This document shows positions 1 to 6,320 of a DNA stretch of 9,236 nucleotides, one piece after another. Numbering within the stretch: position 1 is the first letter of the stretch; each line of letters begins with the position of its first letter. The position numbers and the translations under genes were made by a program. A model generated the notes under the pieces. The model did not search any database. It saw only the letters and a list, made by a program, of their open reading frames with translations, and was not told the origin of the DNA. This stretch comes from Burkholderia gladioli (GTDB lineage Bacteria > Pseudomonadota > Gammaproteobacteria > Burkholderiales > Burkholderiaceae): the NCBI GenBank assembly GCA_009914575.1, contig WNEB01000052.1, forward strand, positions 1 to 9,236. Direction: 5' to 3'.

Positions 1-275
1 ACGAAGTCGTTCTTGTTGCTCTTGACGAAGGGCCGCACGAACTGCGGCGAGATCAGCTTGACCTGGTGCCCGAAGCTGGCGAGCTTGCGGGCCATGTGAT
101 GCGCCCCGGCGCAAGCTTCCATGACCACCGTGCAGGCGTGAAACGTGGCGAAGAACTCGATCAACTGCTTGCGTCCCACCTTCTTGCGAAACACGGCTTT
201 GCCGTGCCGGTCCTGCCCGTGAAGGTGAAACGAATGCTTGCCCAGATCGATCCCAACCAGCGTCGCGTCTTGCAT
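1..275 (-). CDS. IS110-family transposase, N-terminal part (cut by window edge)
   Basis: This is the first 91 codons of an IS110-family transposase/recombinase, an enzyme with a RuvC-like DEDD catalytic domain that moves its element through a circular intermediate. Reading the minus strand from the ATG at 275, the protein starts MQDATLVGIDLGKHSFHLHG. The first catalytic aspartate is D10 in GIDLGK, the glutamate is E53 in VVMEACAGAHHMA, and the third acidic residue is D90 in KSNKNDF, so three of the four DEDD positions are visible. The fourth, the C-terminal serine domain and the stop lie off the left edge. A good ribosome binding site (GGAGAGG) precedes the ATG by 5 nt, which fixes the start. 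The element lies downstream of opgC in the same orientation. The open frame is undamaged as far as it can be read, so the copy may be functional. Confidence 0.92.
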   Translation of the reverse strand, partial: MQDATLVGIDLGKHSFHLHGQDRHGKAVFRKKVGRKQLIEFFATFHACTVVMEACAGAHHMARKLASFGHQVKLISPQFVRPFVKSNKNDF

Positions 276-280
276 GATGG

Positions 281-287
281 CCTCTCC
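281..287 (-). promoter_or_regulatory. Ribosome binding site of the IS110 transposase
   Basis: GGAGAGG on the minus strand lies 5 nt before the ATG at 275. It is one of the strongest Shine-Dalgarno matches in the window and decides the transposase start. Confidence 0.75.
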
Positions 288-290
288 AGA

Positions 291-328
291 AAGAAAAACA
301 CCCTACAGCGTAACCCGCGTGTAGGGTG
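291..328 (-). terminator. Rho-independent terminator-like hairpin before the transposase
   Basis: The arms at 299-307 and 320-328 pair perfectly over 9 bp (CACCCTACA with TGTAGGGTG). The loop can form three more G-C pairs. On the minus strand the stem is followed at once by TTTTTCTTTCT. Hairpin plus T-tract, in the direction of transcription coming from opgC, is the classic intrinsic terminator layout. It sits only about 15-25 nt upstream of the transposase start codon, so it would stop external transcription from entering the transposase gene. It could be part of the IS or the native opgC terminator next to which the IS landed; the sequence does not decide. Confidence 0.65.
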
Positions 329-345
329 GGGGTGACCATCTCATT

Positions 346-364
346 AGCGCCGGAGCCCGGCGCT
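346..364. repeat. 8-bp-stem hairpin just past the opgC stop
   Basis: AGCGCCGG (346-353) and CCGGCGCT (357-364) are perfect inverted copies with a 3-nt loop, 15 bp beyond the opgC stop codon. No T-tract follows on either strand, so it is not a standard intrinsic terminator. It may stabilise the 3' end of the opgC mRNA or be a REP-like palindrome. Some IS110/IS1111 elements target such hairpins, so its closeness to the IS end is notable, but that link is inference. Confidence 0.55.
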
Positions 365-379
365 TCATCGCGTTGCGTC

Positions 380-1510
380 TTACGCCGGCGCGCGCCGCAT
401 GCGCTGCCGCCAGCCGCCCGAACTCGCGAGCATCAGCAGGCAGCCGAGCGCGATCGTGTCGGCCGCGAGCCCCACGCCGAACGGCGAGAAACGCGGGCTC
501 GCCGCCGCGTGGTGCATCAGCGAATCGAGCGTGAGCGAAATCGCGGTGCCCACCACGTAGCACACCAGCCCGCGCTGCCCCACGGCCACCACCGGCTGCA
601 CCGCGTGCGCGAGCTTGCCTACCCAGCCCGAGCGCACCAGATCGGCCATCAGCCACGCCACCGCGAGGAAGCTGACGACGCGCGGCCACGCCAGGTCGCG
701 CTTCATCACGCCTTCGGGCAGCGGCAGCCCAGAGAACAGCTTGTAGTACGCGCACACCAGCGCGATGCCGAGCGCCACGCCGGTCAGCACCGCGCCGTAG
801 CGGCTGGCCGCGAGACTGCGATAGATCGGCTGGCAGCGCACCAGCGCGCCGAGCACGAACATCAGTTGCCAGGCGAACGGGTTGAAGCTCCACTTGAACG
901 ACGGTGTGTTGAGCAGTTGCGCGCCGAGCCGCCCCGACGCGAGCCACGCGGCGCAGCTGCCGGCGAACAGCCACACGGGCCAGCGGCGCGCGAGCGGCAC
1001 GATGGCCGGCACGGCGAGCGCGAACAGCACGTACATCGGCAGCACAGACGCCAGATACGGCTGACGCTGGAACGTCAGCACTTCGACCAGGCCCGTCAAC
1101 GGCGTGGCAAGCATCACGCTGACATCGTCGAGCGCGAGATTCGGCGATTCGATGCCGTAATGATCGAGCACGGCGGACACCACCAGCATCAGCGTGGTGG
1201 TGGCCAGGAACGCGCGATAGATCTGCACCGCGCGCCGCATGAAGCGCCGGCGCCCGACGTCGGCGCCGTAGCGCTCCGACATCGAGACGAACGCGCTCGC
1301 CGCCGCGAAACCGCCGAGGAACACGAACACCTCGGCGGCATCGCACAGCGCGAACGAATGCAGCGTGAACTTCGACACGATGCTGCCGCCGATATGGTCG
1401 ACGACGATCATCAGCAGCACGATGCCGCGGAAGAAGTCGATTTCGATCACGCGGCCCGAACGCGCCGGCGTGCTTGCCGCGGTGGCGTTACGCGTGAGCG
1501 TCACTGCCAT
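380..1510 (-). CDS. opgC: OpgC-family membrane acyltransferase (osmoregulated periplasmic glucan modification)
   Basis: This encodes a 376-residue polytopic inner-membrane protein of the OpgC family, the acyltransferase-3-like enzymes that in enterobacteria add succinyl groups to osmoregulated periplasmic glucans. Family features are the N-terminal IEIDFFRGIVLLMIVVDHIGG segment (residues 22-42, with H39), the conserved FNPFAWQLMFVLGAL segment (209-223) and about ten hydrophobic segments through to 363, followed by a basic C-tail. I chose the ATG at 1510 because the resulting protein begins shortly before the conserved domain. The frame stays open upstream to another ATG at 1687, but those 59 extra residues are Arg/Ala/Ser-rich and unlike a membrane protein N-terminus. 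No strong ribosome binding site precedes either start. The gene stands alone, divergent from yejA, and no opgG/opgH lies nearby. The exact acyl donor and acceptor in this organism are inferred from the family. Confidence 0.88.
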   Translation of the reverse strand: MAVTLTRNATAASTPARSGRVIEIDFFRGIVLLMIVVDHIGGSIVSKFTLHSFALCDAAEVFVFLGGFAAASAFVSMSERYGADVGRRRFMRRAVQIYRAFLATTTLMLVVSAVLDHYGIESPNLALDDVSVMLATPLTGLVEVLTFQRQPYLASVLPMYVLFALAVPAIVPLARRWPVWLFAGSCAAWLASGRLGAQLLNTPSFKWSFNPFAWQLMFVLGALVRCQPIYRSLAASRYGAVLTGVALGIALVCAYYKLFSGLPLPEGVMKRDLAWPRVVSFLAVAWLMADLVRSGWVGKLAHAVQPVVAVGQRGLVCYVVGTAISLTLDSLMHHAAASPRFSPFGVGLAADTIALGCLLMLASSGGWRQRMRRAPA

Positions 1511-1738
1511 GACGCACGCTCGGAACGAAGCGGCGCGCGAATGCGGGCCCGACCGGAGATCGAGAGGAGAGCGAAGGACTGCGAAGCGAGGGGCGGCGAC
1601 AAGCGCGCGGCGAGACACGTATGCCTGACTCGCGTGCGCCGTTGCGCCGGGGCGAAGACTGGACCGTTCATCGGAAAAAGACCGCATACGAAAGTGGGAC
1701 GGTCCGGAAAGTCGTCTCTCTTGAATTTCGAGTGGGTG

Positions 1739-1799
1739 GATTTTTCCGGGTCAAGGGCGGGCGAAGCCCGGCGCAGCGAACCCTTGACCCGGAAAAATC
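1739..1799. repeat. Perfect 19-bp inverted repeat with inner hairpin
   Basis: The arms GATTTTTCCGGGTCAAGGG (1739-1757) and its exact reverse complement (1781-1799) enclose 23 nt. Within these, CGGGC GAA GCCCG (1758-1770) forms a second 5-bp hairpin. A 19-bp arm without mismatch is far beyond chance. The outer ends of the stem are T-rich on the left and A-rich on the right, so there is no T-tract after the stem on either strand and it is not a canonical terminator. Confidence 0.85.
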
Positions 1800-1814
1800 T
1801 ACGAGCACGCTTGA

Positions 1815-1859
1815 GGGCTCGAGCCAGGCAAAGCCTTGCGCCGCCTGGCCCCCGAGCCC
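1815..1859. repeat. Two-part hairpin inside the intergenic element
   Basis: GGGCTCG (1815-1821) pairs with CGAGCCC (1853-1859), and just inside it GCCAGGC (1823-1829) pairs with GCCTGGC (1843-1849), leaving a 13-nt loop. The two 7-bp stems are separated by 1 nt on the left and 3 nt on the right, so they can stack as one arm with an internal bulge. Confidence 0.65.
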
Positions 1860-1877
1860 GTCCGGCGGCGAGGACTT

Positions 1878-1895
1878 CCCCGCCTTGGGGCGGGG
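1878..1895. repeat. GC hairpin inside the intergenic element
   Basis: CCCCGCC (1878-1884) and GGCGGGG (1889-1895) form a 7-bp all-G/C stem with a 4-nt loop (TTGG). It is the third internal hairpin of the 1716-1976 element. Confidence 0.6.
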
Positions 1896-2048
1896 CTAGG
1901 GGTGGGAAGATACCGTTTTGCGACGTAGGTTTTCGTACCCAGGCGGCCCTTTTCACCCACTCAAATTTCAAGAGAGCCGTTTTTCTTTGGGCGCGCGCCG
2001 GGCGGCCACGCTGCTCGCGCGAATGCCCCCTCGCGGTAACGGACTCGG

Positions 2049-2054
2049 TAGAAT
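2049..2054 (+). promoter_or_regulatory. Possible -10 box for the yej operon
   Basis: TAGAAT matches the sigma-70 -10 consensus at five of six positions and lies 38 nt before the first candidate yejA ATG. No recognisable -35 box is present at the proper distance, so this is a weak call. If used, it would give a leader of about 30 nt to the ATG at 2093. Confidence 0.3.
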
Positions 2055-2092
2055 GCGCGACACAGCCACCGATCCACTAGCGATTCCGTCTC

Positions 2093-4063
2093 ATGCCGAT
2101 TTCGTCGTTCCGGACCGCCGCGTCCCGCCGTGTCGCACCCGCCGCCGCGGCCCTTGCCACGATGTTCGATAGCGCCAGCACCGGCGTCGCGGCGCTTCGG
2201 TCGGCGCGGGCCGGCGCCGTCCGCGGTTCCGCCTCGCGTCGCGCGGCCTGGCTGCTCGCGCTGACCGCCTGCATCGCGCAGCCCGCTCATGCCGTCTACG
2301 CGATCGCGCAATACGGCGAGCCGAAATATCCCGCCGGCTTCAAGCACTTCGACTACGTGAACCCCGATGCGCCGAAGGGCGGCACGCTGGTGCTCGCGAA
2401 TCCGAACCGGCTCACGACCTTCGACAAGTTCAACCCGTTCACGCTGCGCGGCAACCCGGCGCCGGGCATCGGCATGCTGTTCGAGAGCCTGACCACCGGC
2501 AGCGCCGACGAACCGGCCAGCGCCTACGGCCTGCTGGCCGACGACATCGCGATCGCGCCGGACCGGCTGTCCGTGACGTTCCACATCAACCCGCGCGCGC
2601 GCTTCTCGAACGGCGATCCCGTCACGGCCGCCGACGTCAAGTACGCGTTCGACACGCTGAAAAGCCCGAAGGCCGCGCCGCAATACGCGGCGTATTTCTC
2701 CGACATCTCGCGGGCGGTGGCGGTGGACGCGGCCACGGTCCGCTTCGAGTTCAAGCGCGCGAACCGCGAGTTGCCGCTGATCGCCGGCGCGATTCCGGTG
2801 TTCTCGCGCAAGTGGGGGGCGAAGCCGGACGGCTCGCAGGTGGCGTTCGATCAACTCGCGTTCGAGACGCCGATCGGCAGCGGCCCCTACGTGATCGATC
2901 ATTACGACAGCGGTCGCACCATCGATTACCGGCGCGATCCGAACTACTGGGGGGCCACCCTGCCAGTGCGCGTGGGCACCAACAACTTCGCGCACATCGT
3001 CTACAAGCTGTACGGCGACGGCGTCCCGCGCCTCGAAGCGTTCAAGGCGGGCGAATACGACGCGATGGTCGAATACATCGCGCGCAACTGGGTGCGGCGC
3101 GACATCGACAAGCGCTTCGACAGCGGCGAGCTGGTCAAGCGCGAATTCCGCCAGCATAACGGCGCGGGCATGCAGGGGTTCTTCATGAACCTGCGCCGGT
3201 CGCTGTTCCAGGACGTGCGCGTGCGCGAGGCGCTCGACCTCGCGTTCGACTTCGAATGGCTGAACCGGCAACTGTTCTTCGGCGGCTACACGCGGCTGAA
3301 CAGCTATTTCGCCGACACCGAACTGCAGGCTACCGGCACGCCGGACGAGGGCGAGCTCGCGATCCTCGAACCGCTGCGCCGGCAGCTCGATCCGACCGTG
3401 TTCGGGCCGATGCCCGAGCAGCCGTCCACCAATCCGCCCGGCTCGCTGCGCGCCAACCTGCTGAAGGCGCGCGCGCTGCTGGCCGAAGCCGGCTGGACCT
3501 ACCGCAATGGCGCGCTGCGCAACGCGAAGGGCGAGCCGTTCCGCTTCGAGATCCTCGACGATTCGGGCAGCGCGATGGCACCGGTGGTCACGGCCTATCA
3601 GCGCAATCTCGCCAAGCTCGGCATCGAGGCGAGCTTCCGCGCGGCCGATTTCGCGCTGCTGCAAAAGCGGCTCGACGCGTTCGACTACGACATGACGACC
3701 GTGCGCTACACCGGCGTGCAGGTGCCGGGCAGCGAGCAGGTGGCGCGCTTCGCGAGCCGCTACGCCGATCAGGCCGGATCGGACAACATGATCGGGCTGA
3801 AATCGCCGACCGTCGATTCGATCCTGGCCTCGCTCGGGCAGGCGCAGACGCGCCCGAAACTGCTCGACGCCGCCCATGCGCTCGACCGCGTGCTGATGCA
3901 TGGCTACTACGCGATCCCGCAGTGGTACAACCCCGTGCACCGCGTTGCCTACAAGCGCACGCTGGCTTATCCGGCGACCTTGCCGCTGTACTATTCCGCC
4001 GAGGACTGGATCGCGTCGATGTGGTGGGCCACGCCCGCGCACGGCCGGCCGTCCGGCGACTGA
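2093..4063 (+). CDS. yejA: YejA: periplasmic peptide-binding protein of the YejABEF ABC importer
   Basis: YejA is the extracytoplasmic solute-binding protein (SBP_bac_5 family) that captures oligopeptides, including microcin C-type peptide-nucleotides in enterobacteria, and delivers them to YejB/YejE. The Sec signal peptide is visible: Arg-Arg at residues 49-50, a hydrophobic core AAWLLALTACIA, and a likely cleavage after PAHA (residue 67). The mature domain opens with VYAIAQYGEPKYPAGFKHFDYVNPDAPKGG, the typical YejA start. A family-5 binding core follows, including FNPFTLRG near residue 115 and ARFSNGDPVTAADVKYAFDTL near 171-191. The start is uncertain: an ATG at 2162 (residue 24) gives a more normal signal-peptide n-region, while the ATG at 2093 leaves 52 residues before the hydrophobic core. 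Neither has a clear ribosome binding site. It is the first gene of the operon, 117 bp before yejB. The real substrate range here is unknown. Confidence 0.92.
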   Translation: MPISSFRTAASRRVAPAAAALATMFDSASTGVAALRSARAGAVRGSASRRAAWLLALTACIAQPAHAVYAIAQYGEPKYPAGFKHFDYVNPDAPKGGTLVLANPNRLTTFDKFNPFTLRGNPAPGIGMLFESLTTGSADEPASAYGLLADDIAIAPDRLSVTFHINPRARFSNGDPVTAADVKYAFDTLKSPKAAPQYAAYFSDISRAVAVDAATVRFEFKRANRELPLIAGAIPVFSRKWGAKPDGSQVAFDQLAFETPIGSGPYVIDHYDSGRTIDYRRDPNYWGATLPVRVGTNNFAHIVYKLYGDGVPRLEAFKAGEYDAMVEYIARNWVRRDIDKRFDSGELVKREFRQHNGAGMQGFFMNLRRSLFQDVRVREALDLAFDFEWLNRQLFFGGYTRLNSYFADTELQATGTPDEGELAILEPLRRQLDPTVFGPMPEQPSTNPPGSLRANLLKARALLAEAGWTYRNGALRNAKGEPFRFEILDDSGSAMAPVVTAYQRNLAKLGIEASFRAADFALLQKRLDAFDYDMTTVRYTGVQVPGSEQVARFASRYADQAGSDNMIGLKSPTVDSILASLGQAQTRPKLLDAAHALDRVLMHGYYAIPQWYNPVHRVAYKRTLAYPATLPLYYSAEDWIASMWWATPAHGRPSGD

Positions 4064-4180
4064 GCGATGGCCGCCGCCGTTACGCCTCGCCGCGTTCCCG
4101 TCTCGCGCCCCGTCCGTCCCGCGCAGCCCGCGCGGTCGTCGTCCCGCTAACGTTGCGTCAACCGCGTCCCGACTTCGACT

Positions 4181-5221
4181 ATGTGGAGCTACATCCTCAA
4201 ACGCCTGCTGCTGATGATTCCGACCCTGCTCGGCGTGCTGACCATCACGTTCGCGGTGATCCAGTTCGTGCCGGGCGGCCCGGTCGAACAGGCGGCGCAG
4301 GAACTGCGCAAGGGCGCGGAGCAGGGCCACACGCCGTTCGGCCTGCGCGGCTACTCGGGCGTCGATCCGCAGCAGCTGGCGCAGCTGAAGGTACTGTACG
4401 GTTTCGACAAGCCGCCGCTCGAACGCTACGGCCTGATGCTCGAACGCTTCGCGCATTTCGATCTCGGCCAGAGCTATTTCCATCATCAGAGCGTGGCGTC
4501 GCTGGTGGTGTCGAAGCTGCCGGTGTCGATCAGCATCGGCCTCTGGACGTTCCTGCTCAGTTACCTGATCTCGGTCCCGCTCGGCATCGCCAAGGCCGTG
4601 CGCAACGGGACGCCGTTCGACGTGGCGTCGAGCCTCGCGGTGCTGATCGGCTTCGCGATTCCGGGCTTCGTGCTCGGCGTGCTGCTGCTGGTGCTGTTCG
4701 CGGGCGGCTCGTTCTGGCAGTGGTTCCCGCTGCGCGGCCTCACGTCGGACAACTTCGCGCAGCTGAGCATCGGCGGCAAGATCCTCGATTACTTCTGGCA
4801 CCTGGTGCTGCCGATCGCGGCCTCGGTGGTGGGCAGCTTAGCCACCATCACGATGCTGACCAAGAACGCGTTTCTCGACGAGATCCGCAAGCAGTACGTG
4901 CTGACCGCGCGCGCCAAGGGGCTCGGCGAGCGGCGCGTGCTCTGGAAACACGTGTTCCGCAACGCGCTGGTGCCGCTGATCGTGGGCTTTCCGACCGCGT
5001 TCGTCGGCGCGTTCTTCTCGGGCAGCCTGCTGATCGAGACGCTGTTCTCGCTCGACGGGCTCGGCCTGCTGTCCTACGAATCGATGATCCGCCGCGATTA
5101 CCCAGTGGTGCTCGGCACGCTGTACGTGTTCACGCTGATCGGCCTCGTGACCAAGCTGATTTCCGACCTCTGCTATGTGTGGGTCGACCCGCGCATCCAA
5201 TTCGACCGACTGGAGCATTGA
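4181..5221 (+). CDS. yejB: YejB: inner-membrane permease of the YejABEF importer
   Basis: YejB is one of two membrane subunits that form the translocation channel for peptides handed over by YejA. The 346 residues begin MWSYILKRLLLMIPTLLGVLTITFAVIQFVPGGP, the standard first helix of the DppB/OppB permease group. Further hydrophobic segments lie near residues 117-140, 153-176, 205-228, 265-287 and 311-333. The cytoplasmic EAA coupling loop, which docks on the ATPase, is at about 234-263 (ARAKGLGERRVLWKHVFRN). The YejB-type ending SYESMIRRDYPVVLGTLY and VDPRIQFD supports YejB over OppB or DppB. The length is close to the family norm (about 360). It follows a 117-bp gap after yejA and has no strong ribosome binding site. 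Its stop is 1 nt before the yejE start, implying translational coupling. Confidence 0.95.
   Translation: MWSYILKRLLLMIPTLLGVLTITFAVIQFVPGGPVEQAAQELRKGAEQGHTPFGLRGYSGVDPQQLAQLKVLYGFDKPPLERYGLMLERFAHFDLGQSYFHHQSVASLVVSKLPVSISIGLWTFLLSYLISVPLGIAKAVRNGTPFDVASSLAVLIGFAIPGFVLGVLLLVLFAGGSFWQWFPLRGLTSDNFAQLSIGGKILDYFWHLVLPIAASVVGSLATITMLTKNAFLDEIRKQYVLTARAKGLGERRVLWKHVFRNALVPLIVGFPTAFVGAFFSGSLLIETLFSLDGLGLLSYESMIRRDYPVVLGTLYVFTLIGLVTKLISDLCYVWVDPRIQFDRLEH
5212..5215 (+). promoter_or_regulatory. Ribosome binding site selecting the yejE GTG start
   Basis: GGAG lies inside the last yejB codons, 7 nt before the GTG at 5223. It favours that GTG over the in-frame ATG at 5175, which would overlap yejB by 47 bp and add 16 unlike residues. 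Confidence 0.6.
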
Positions 5222-5222
5222 C

Positions 5223-6320
5223 GTGAGCCGAGCCGCCGTTTCTCCCCGGATCGACGCGGCGCGCGCGCGCGTCTCGCCGTCGCCCGCGCGCCGCGTCTGG
5301 CAGCGCTTCTGCCGCCAGCGTCTCGGCTACTGGAGCCTCGTGATCTTCGTGGTGGCGTTCGCCGCCAGCCTTGCCGCGCCGCTCTGGTCGAACGACCGGC
5401 CGCTGGTGGTGCGCTACGACGGCCATTACTACTTCCCGATCGTCAAGGATTACGCCGAAACCACCTTCGGCGGCGATTTTCCGACGCCGGCCGATTATCT
5501 CGACCCGTACGTGCGCAGGAAGCTCGACGCGCCCGGCAACTTCGTGATTTATCCGCCGAACCGCTATTCGTACACCACGCTGAACTACTTCTCGGCGCTG
5601 CCGAACCCGGCGCCGCCGTCGCGCGACAACTGGCTCGGCACCGACGCGCAGGGCCGCGACCTGCTCGCGCGGCTCGTCTACGGCTTTCGCGTGTCGGTCG
5701 AATTCGGGCTGGTGGTCACGCTGATCGGCACCTTGCTCGGCATCGCGGCCGGCGCGGTGCAGGGCTTCTACGGCGGGCGCATCGACATCGTCGGCCAGCG
5801 CCTGATCGAGATCTGGGGGGCCATGCCCGAGCTTTACCTGCTGTTCATCTTCGCGTCGATCTTCGAGCCGAGCTTCCTGCTGCTGATCGTGCTGGCGTCG
5901 GTGTTCGGCTGGATCGGGCTGTCCGACTACGTGCGCGCCGAATTCCTGCGCAACCGCACGCAGGATTACGTGCGCGCGGCGCGGGCGATGGGCCTGTCGA
6001 ACTGGCAGATCGTCTGGCGGCACGTGTTGCCCAACAGCCTCACGCCCGTCACCACGTTCCTGCCGTTCCGCATGAGCGGGTCGATCGTCGCGCTGACCAG
6101 CCTCGATTTTCTCGGCCTCGGCGTGCCGCCGCCCACGCCGAGCCTGGGCGAGCTGCTGGCGCAGGGCAAGGCCAACCTCGACGCGTGGTGGATCTCGCTC
6201 GCCACCTTCGTGGTGCTGGTGCTGACGCTGCTGCTGCTGACCTTCATGGGCGACGCGCTGCGCAACGCGCTCGATTCGCGGATCGCCGACACCTCGTGCG
6301 CGGCCGGAGGTGCGCGATGA
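5223..6320 (+). CDS. yejE: YejE: second inner-membrane permease of the YejABEF importer
   Basis: YejE pairs with YejB to form the channel. From the GTG at 5223 the protein has 365 residues, close to the usual 340-odd. Family marks in order are GYWSLVIFVVAFAASLAAPLWSNDRPLVVRYDG (35-67, first helix plus the YejE-type start of the periplasmic loop), a long periplasmic stretch to about 135, NWLGTDAQGRDLLARLVYG (136-154), and the EAA loop RAARAMGLSNWQIVWRHVLPN (251-271). LTSLDFLGLGVPPPTPSLGELL (291-312) and a final helix at 323-343 complete the fold. The RYDGHYYFP and NRYSYTTLNYFS segments distinguish YejE from DppC/OppC. The start lies 1 nt after the yejB stop and the end overlaps yejF by ATGA, so B, E and F should be made in balanced amounts. 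Confidence 0.95.
   Translation: MSRAAVSPRIDAARARVSPSPARRVWQRFCRQRLGYWSLVIFVVAFAASLAAPLWSNDRPLVVRYDGHYYFPIVKDYAETTFGGDFPTPADYLDPYVRRKLDAPGNFVIYPPNRYSYTTLNYFSALPNPAPPSRDNWLGTDAQGRDLLARLVYGFRVSVEFGLVVTLIGTLLGIAAGAVQGFYGGRIDIVGQRLIEIWGAMPELYLLFIFASIFEPSFLLLIVLASVFGWIGLSDYVRAEFLRNRTQDYVRAARAMGLSNWQIVWRHVLPNSLTPVTTFLPFRMSGSIVALTSLDFLGLGVPPPTPSLGELLAQGKANLDAWWISLATFVVLVLTLLLLTFMGDALRNALDSRIADTSCAAGGAR
6306..6310 (+). promoter_or_regulatory. Strong ribosome binding site of yejF
   Basis: GGAGG, a full Shine-Dalgarno core, sits 6 nt upstream of the ATG at 6317, inside the last codons of yejE. It is the strongest ribosome binding site in the operon and fixes the yejF start. Confidence 0.75.

Larger units (their letters stand above)
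1..340 (-). mobile_element. Partial IS110-family insertion sequence, transposase 5' end
   Basis: The left edge of the window lies inside an IS110-family element containing the transposase start. The outer boundary cannot be placed exactly because this family lacks long terminal inverted repeats and often leaves no target duplication. It must lie between the ribosome binding site (about 288) and the opgC stop codon (380), and I set it near 340, between the two hairpins there. At most about 104 bp therefore lie between the transposase ATG and the element's end. That short leader fits the IS1111-type subgroup, in which the long non-coding end carrying the guide (bridge) RNA follows the transposase; here it would be outside the window. 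The subgroup assignment is inference. Confidence 0.72.
1716..1976. repeat. 261-bp structured element with 23-bp inverted ends and nested hairpins
   Basis: The left arm (1716-1738, beginning CTCTCTTGAATTT) and the right arm (1954-1976, ending AAATTTCAAGAGAG) are inverted copies matching at 21 of 23 positions. Between them lie three further hairpins, at 1739-1799, 1815-1859 and 1878-1895. No clear target-site duplication flanks the arms. The element fills most of the region between the divergent opgC and yejA starts. Both strands stay open in some frames across it, giving arginine/proline-rich translations (for example FPPLAPPQGGE on the minus strand) that resemble spurious repeat-derived ORFs rather than proteins. 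A MITE-like or other dispersed intergenic repeat is the best reading; copy number elsewhere cannot be seen. The remainder of the 582-bp intergenic region (1511-1715 and 1977-2092) shows no gene; it holds a 7-bp inverted pair (1661-1667 and 1699-1705) and a possible -10 box. Confidence 0.7.

Noticed and set aside
1739..1799. Intrinsic terminator
   Set aside because: The stem is strong, but the right arm ends in an A-run followed by TCTACG on the plus strand, and the minus strand is equivalent, so no T-tract follows.
1501..1971. Possible small protein on the minus strand through the structured element (156 codons)
   Set aside because: The translation comes from the hairpins and inverted repeats, lacks a ribosome binding site and shows no recognisable fold; repeat-derived open frame is the simpler reading.
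326..2080. A 584-codon plus-strand open frame opposite opgC
   Set aside because: Arg/His/Glu-rich composition typical of an antisense shadow; it spans opgC and the intergenic element and shows no motif or ribosome binding site.
4067..4150. 27-codon open frame between yejA and yejB, starting 3 nt after the yejA stop
   Set aside because: Pro/Arg/Ala/Ser-rich translation, no clear ribosome binding site, and such short frames are common in GC-rich spacers; a coupled leader peptide cannot be excluded.
1961..4801. A 946-codon open frame on the minus strand opposite yejA and yejB
   Set aside because: It is the mirror frame of high-GC genes with G/C third positions. Its translation is rich in Arg, His, Gln and Glu with no domain, and the plus strand encodes clear YejA and YejB.
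3256..5226. A 656-codon plus-strand open frame overlapping yejA and yejB out of frame
   Set aside because: Arg/Ala-rich out-of-frame translation of two well-recognised genes.
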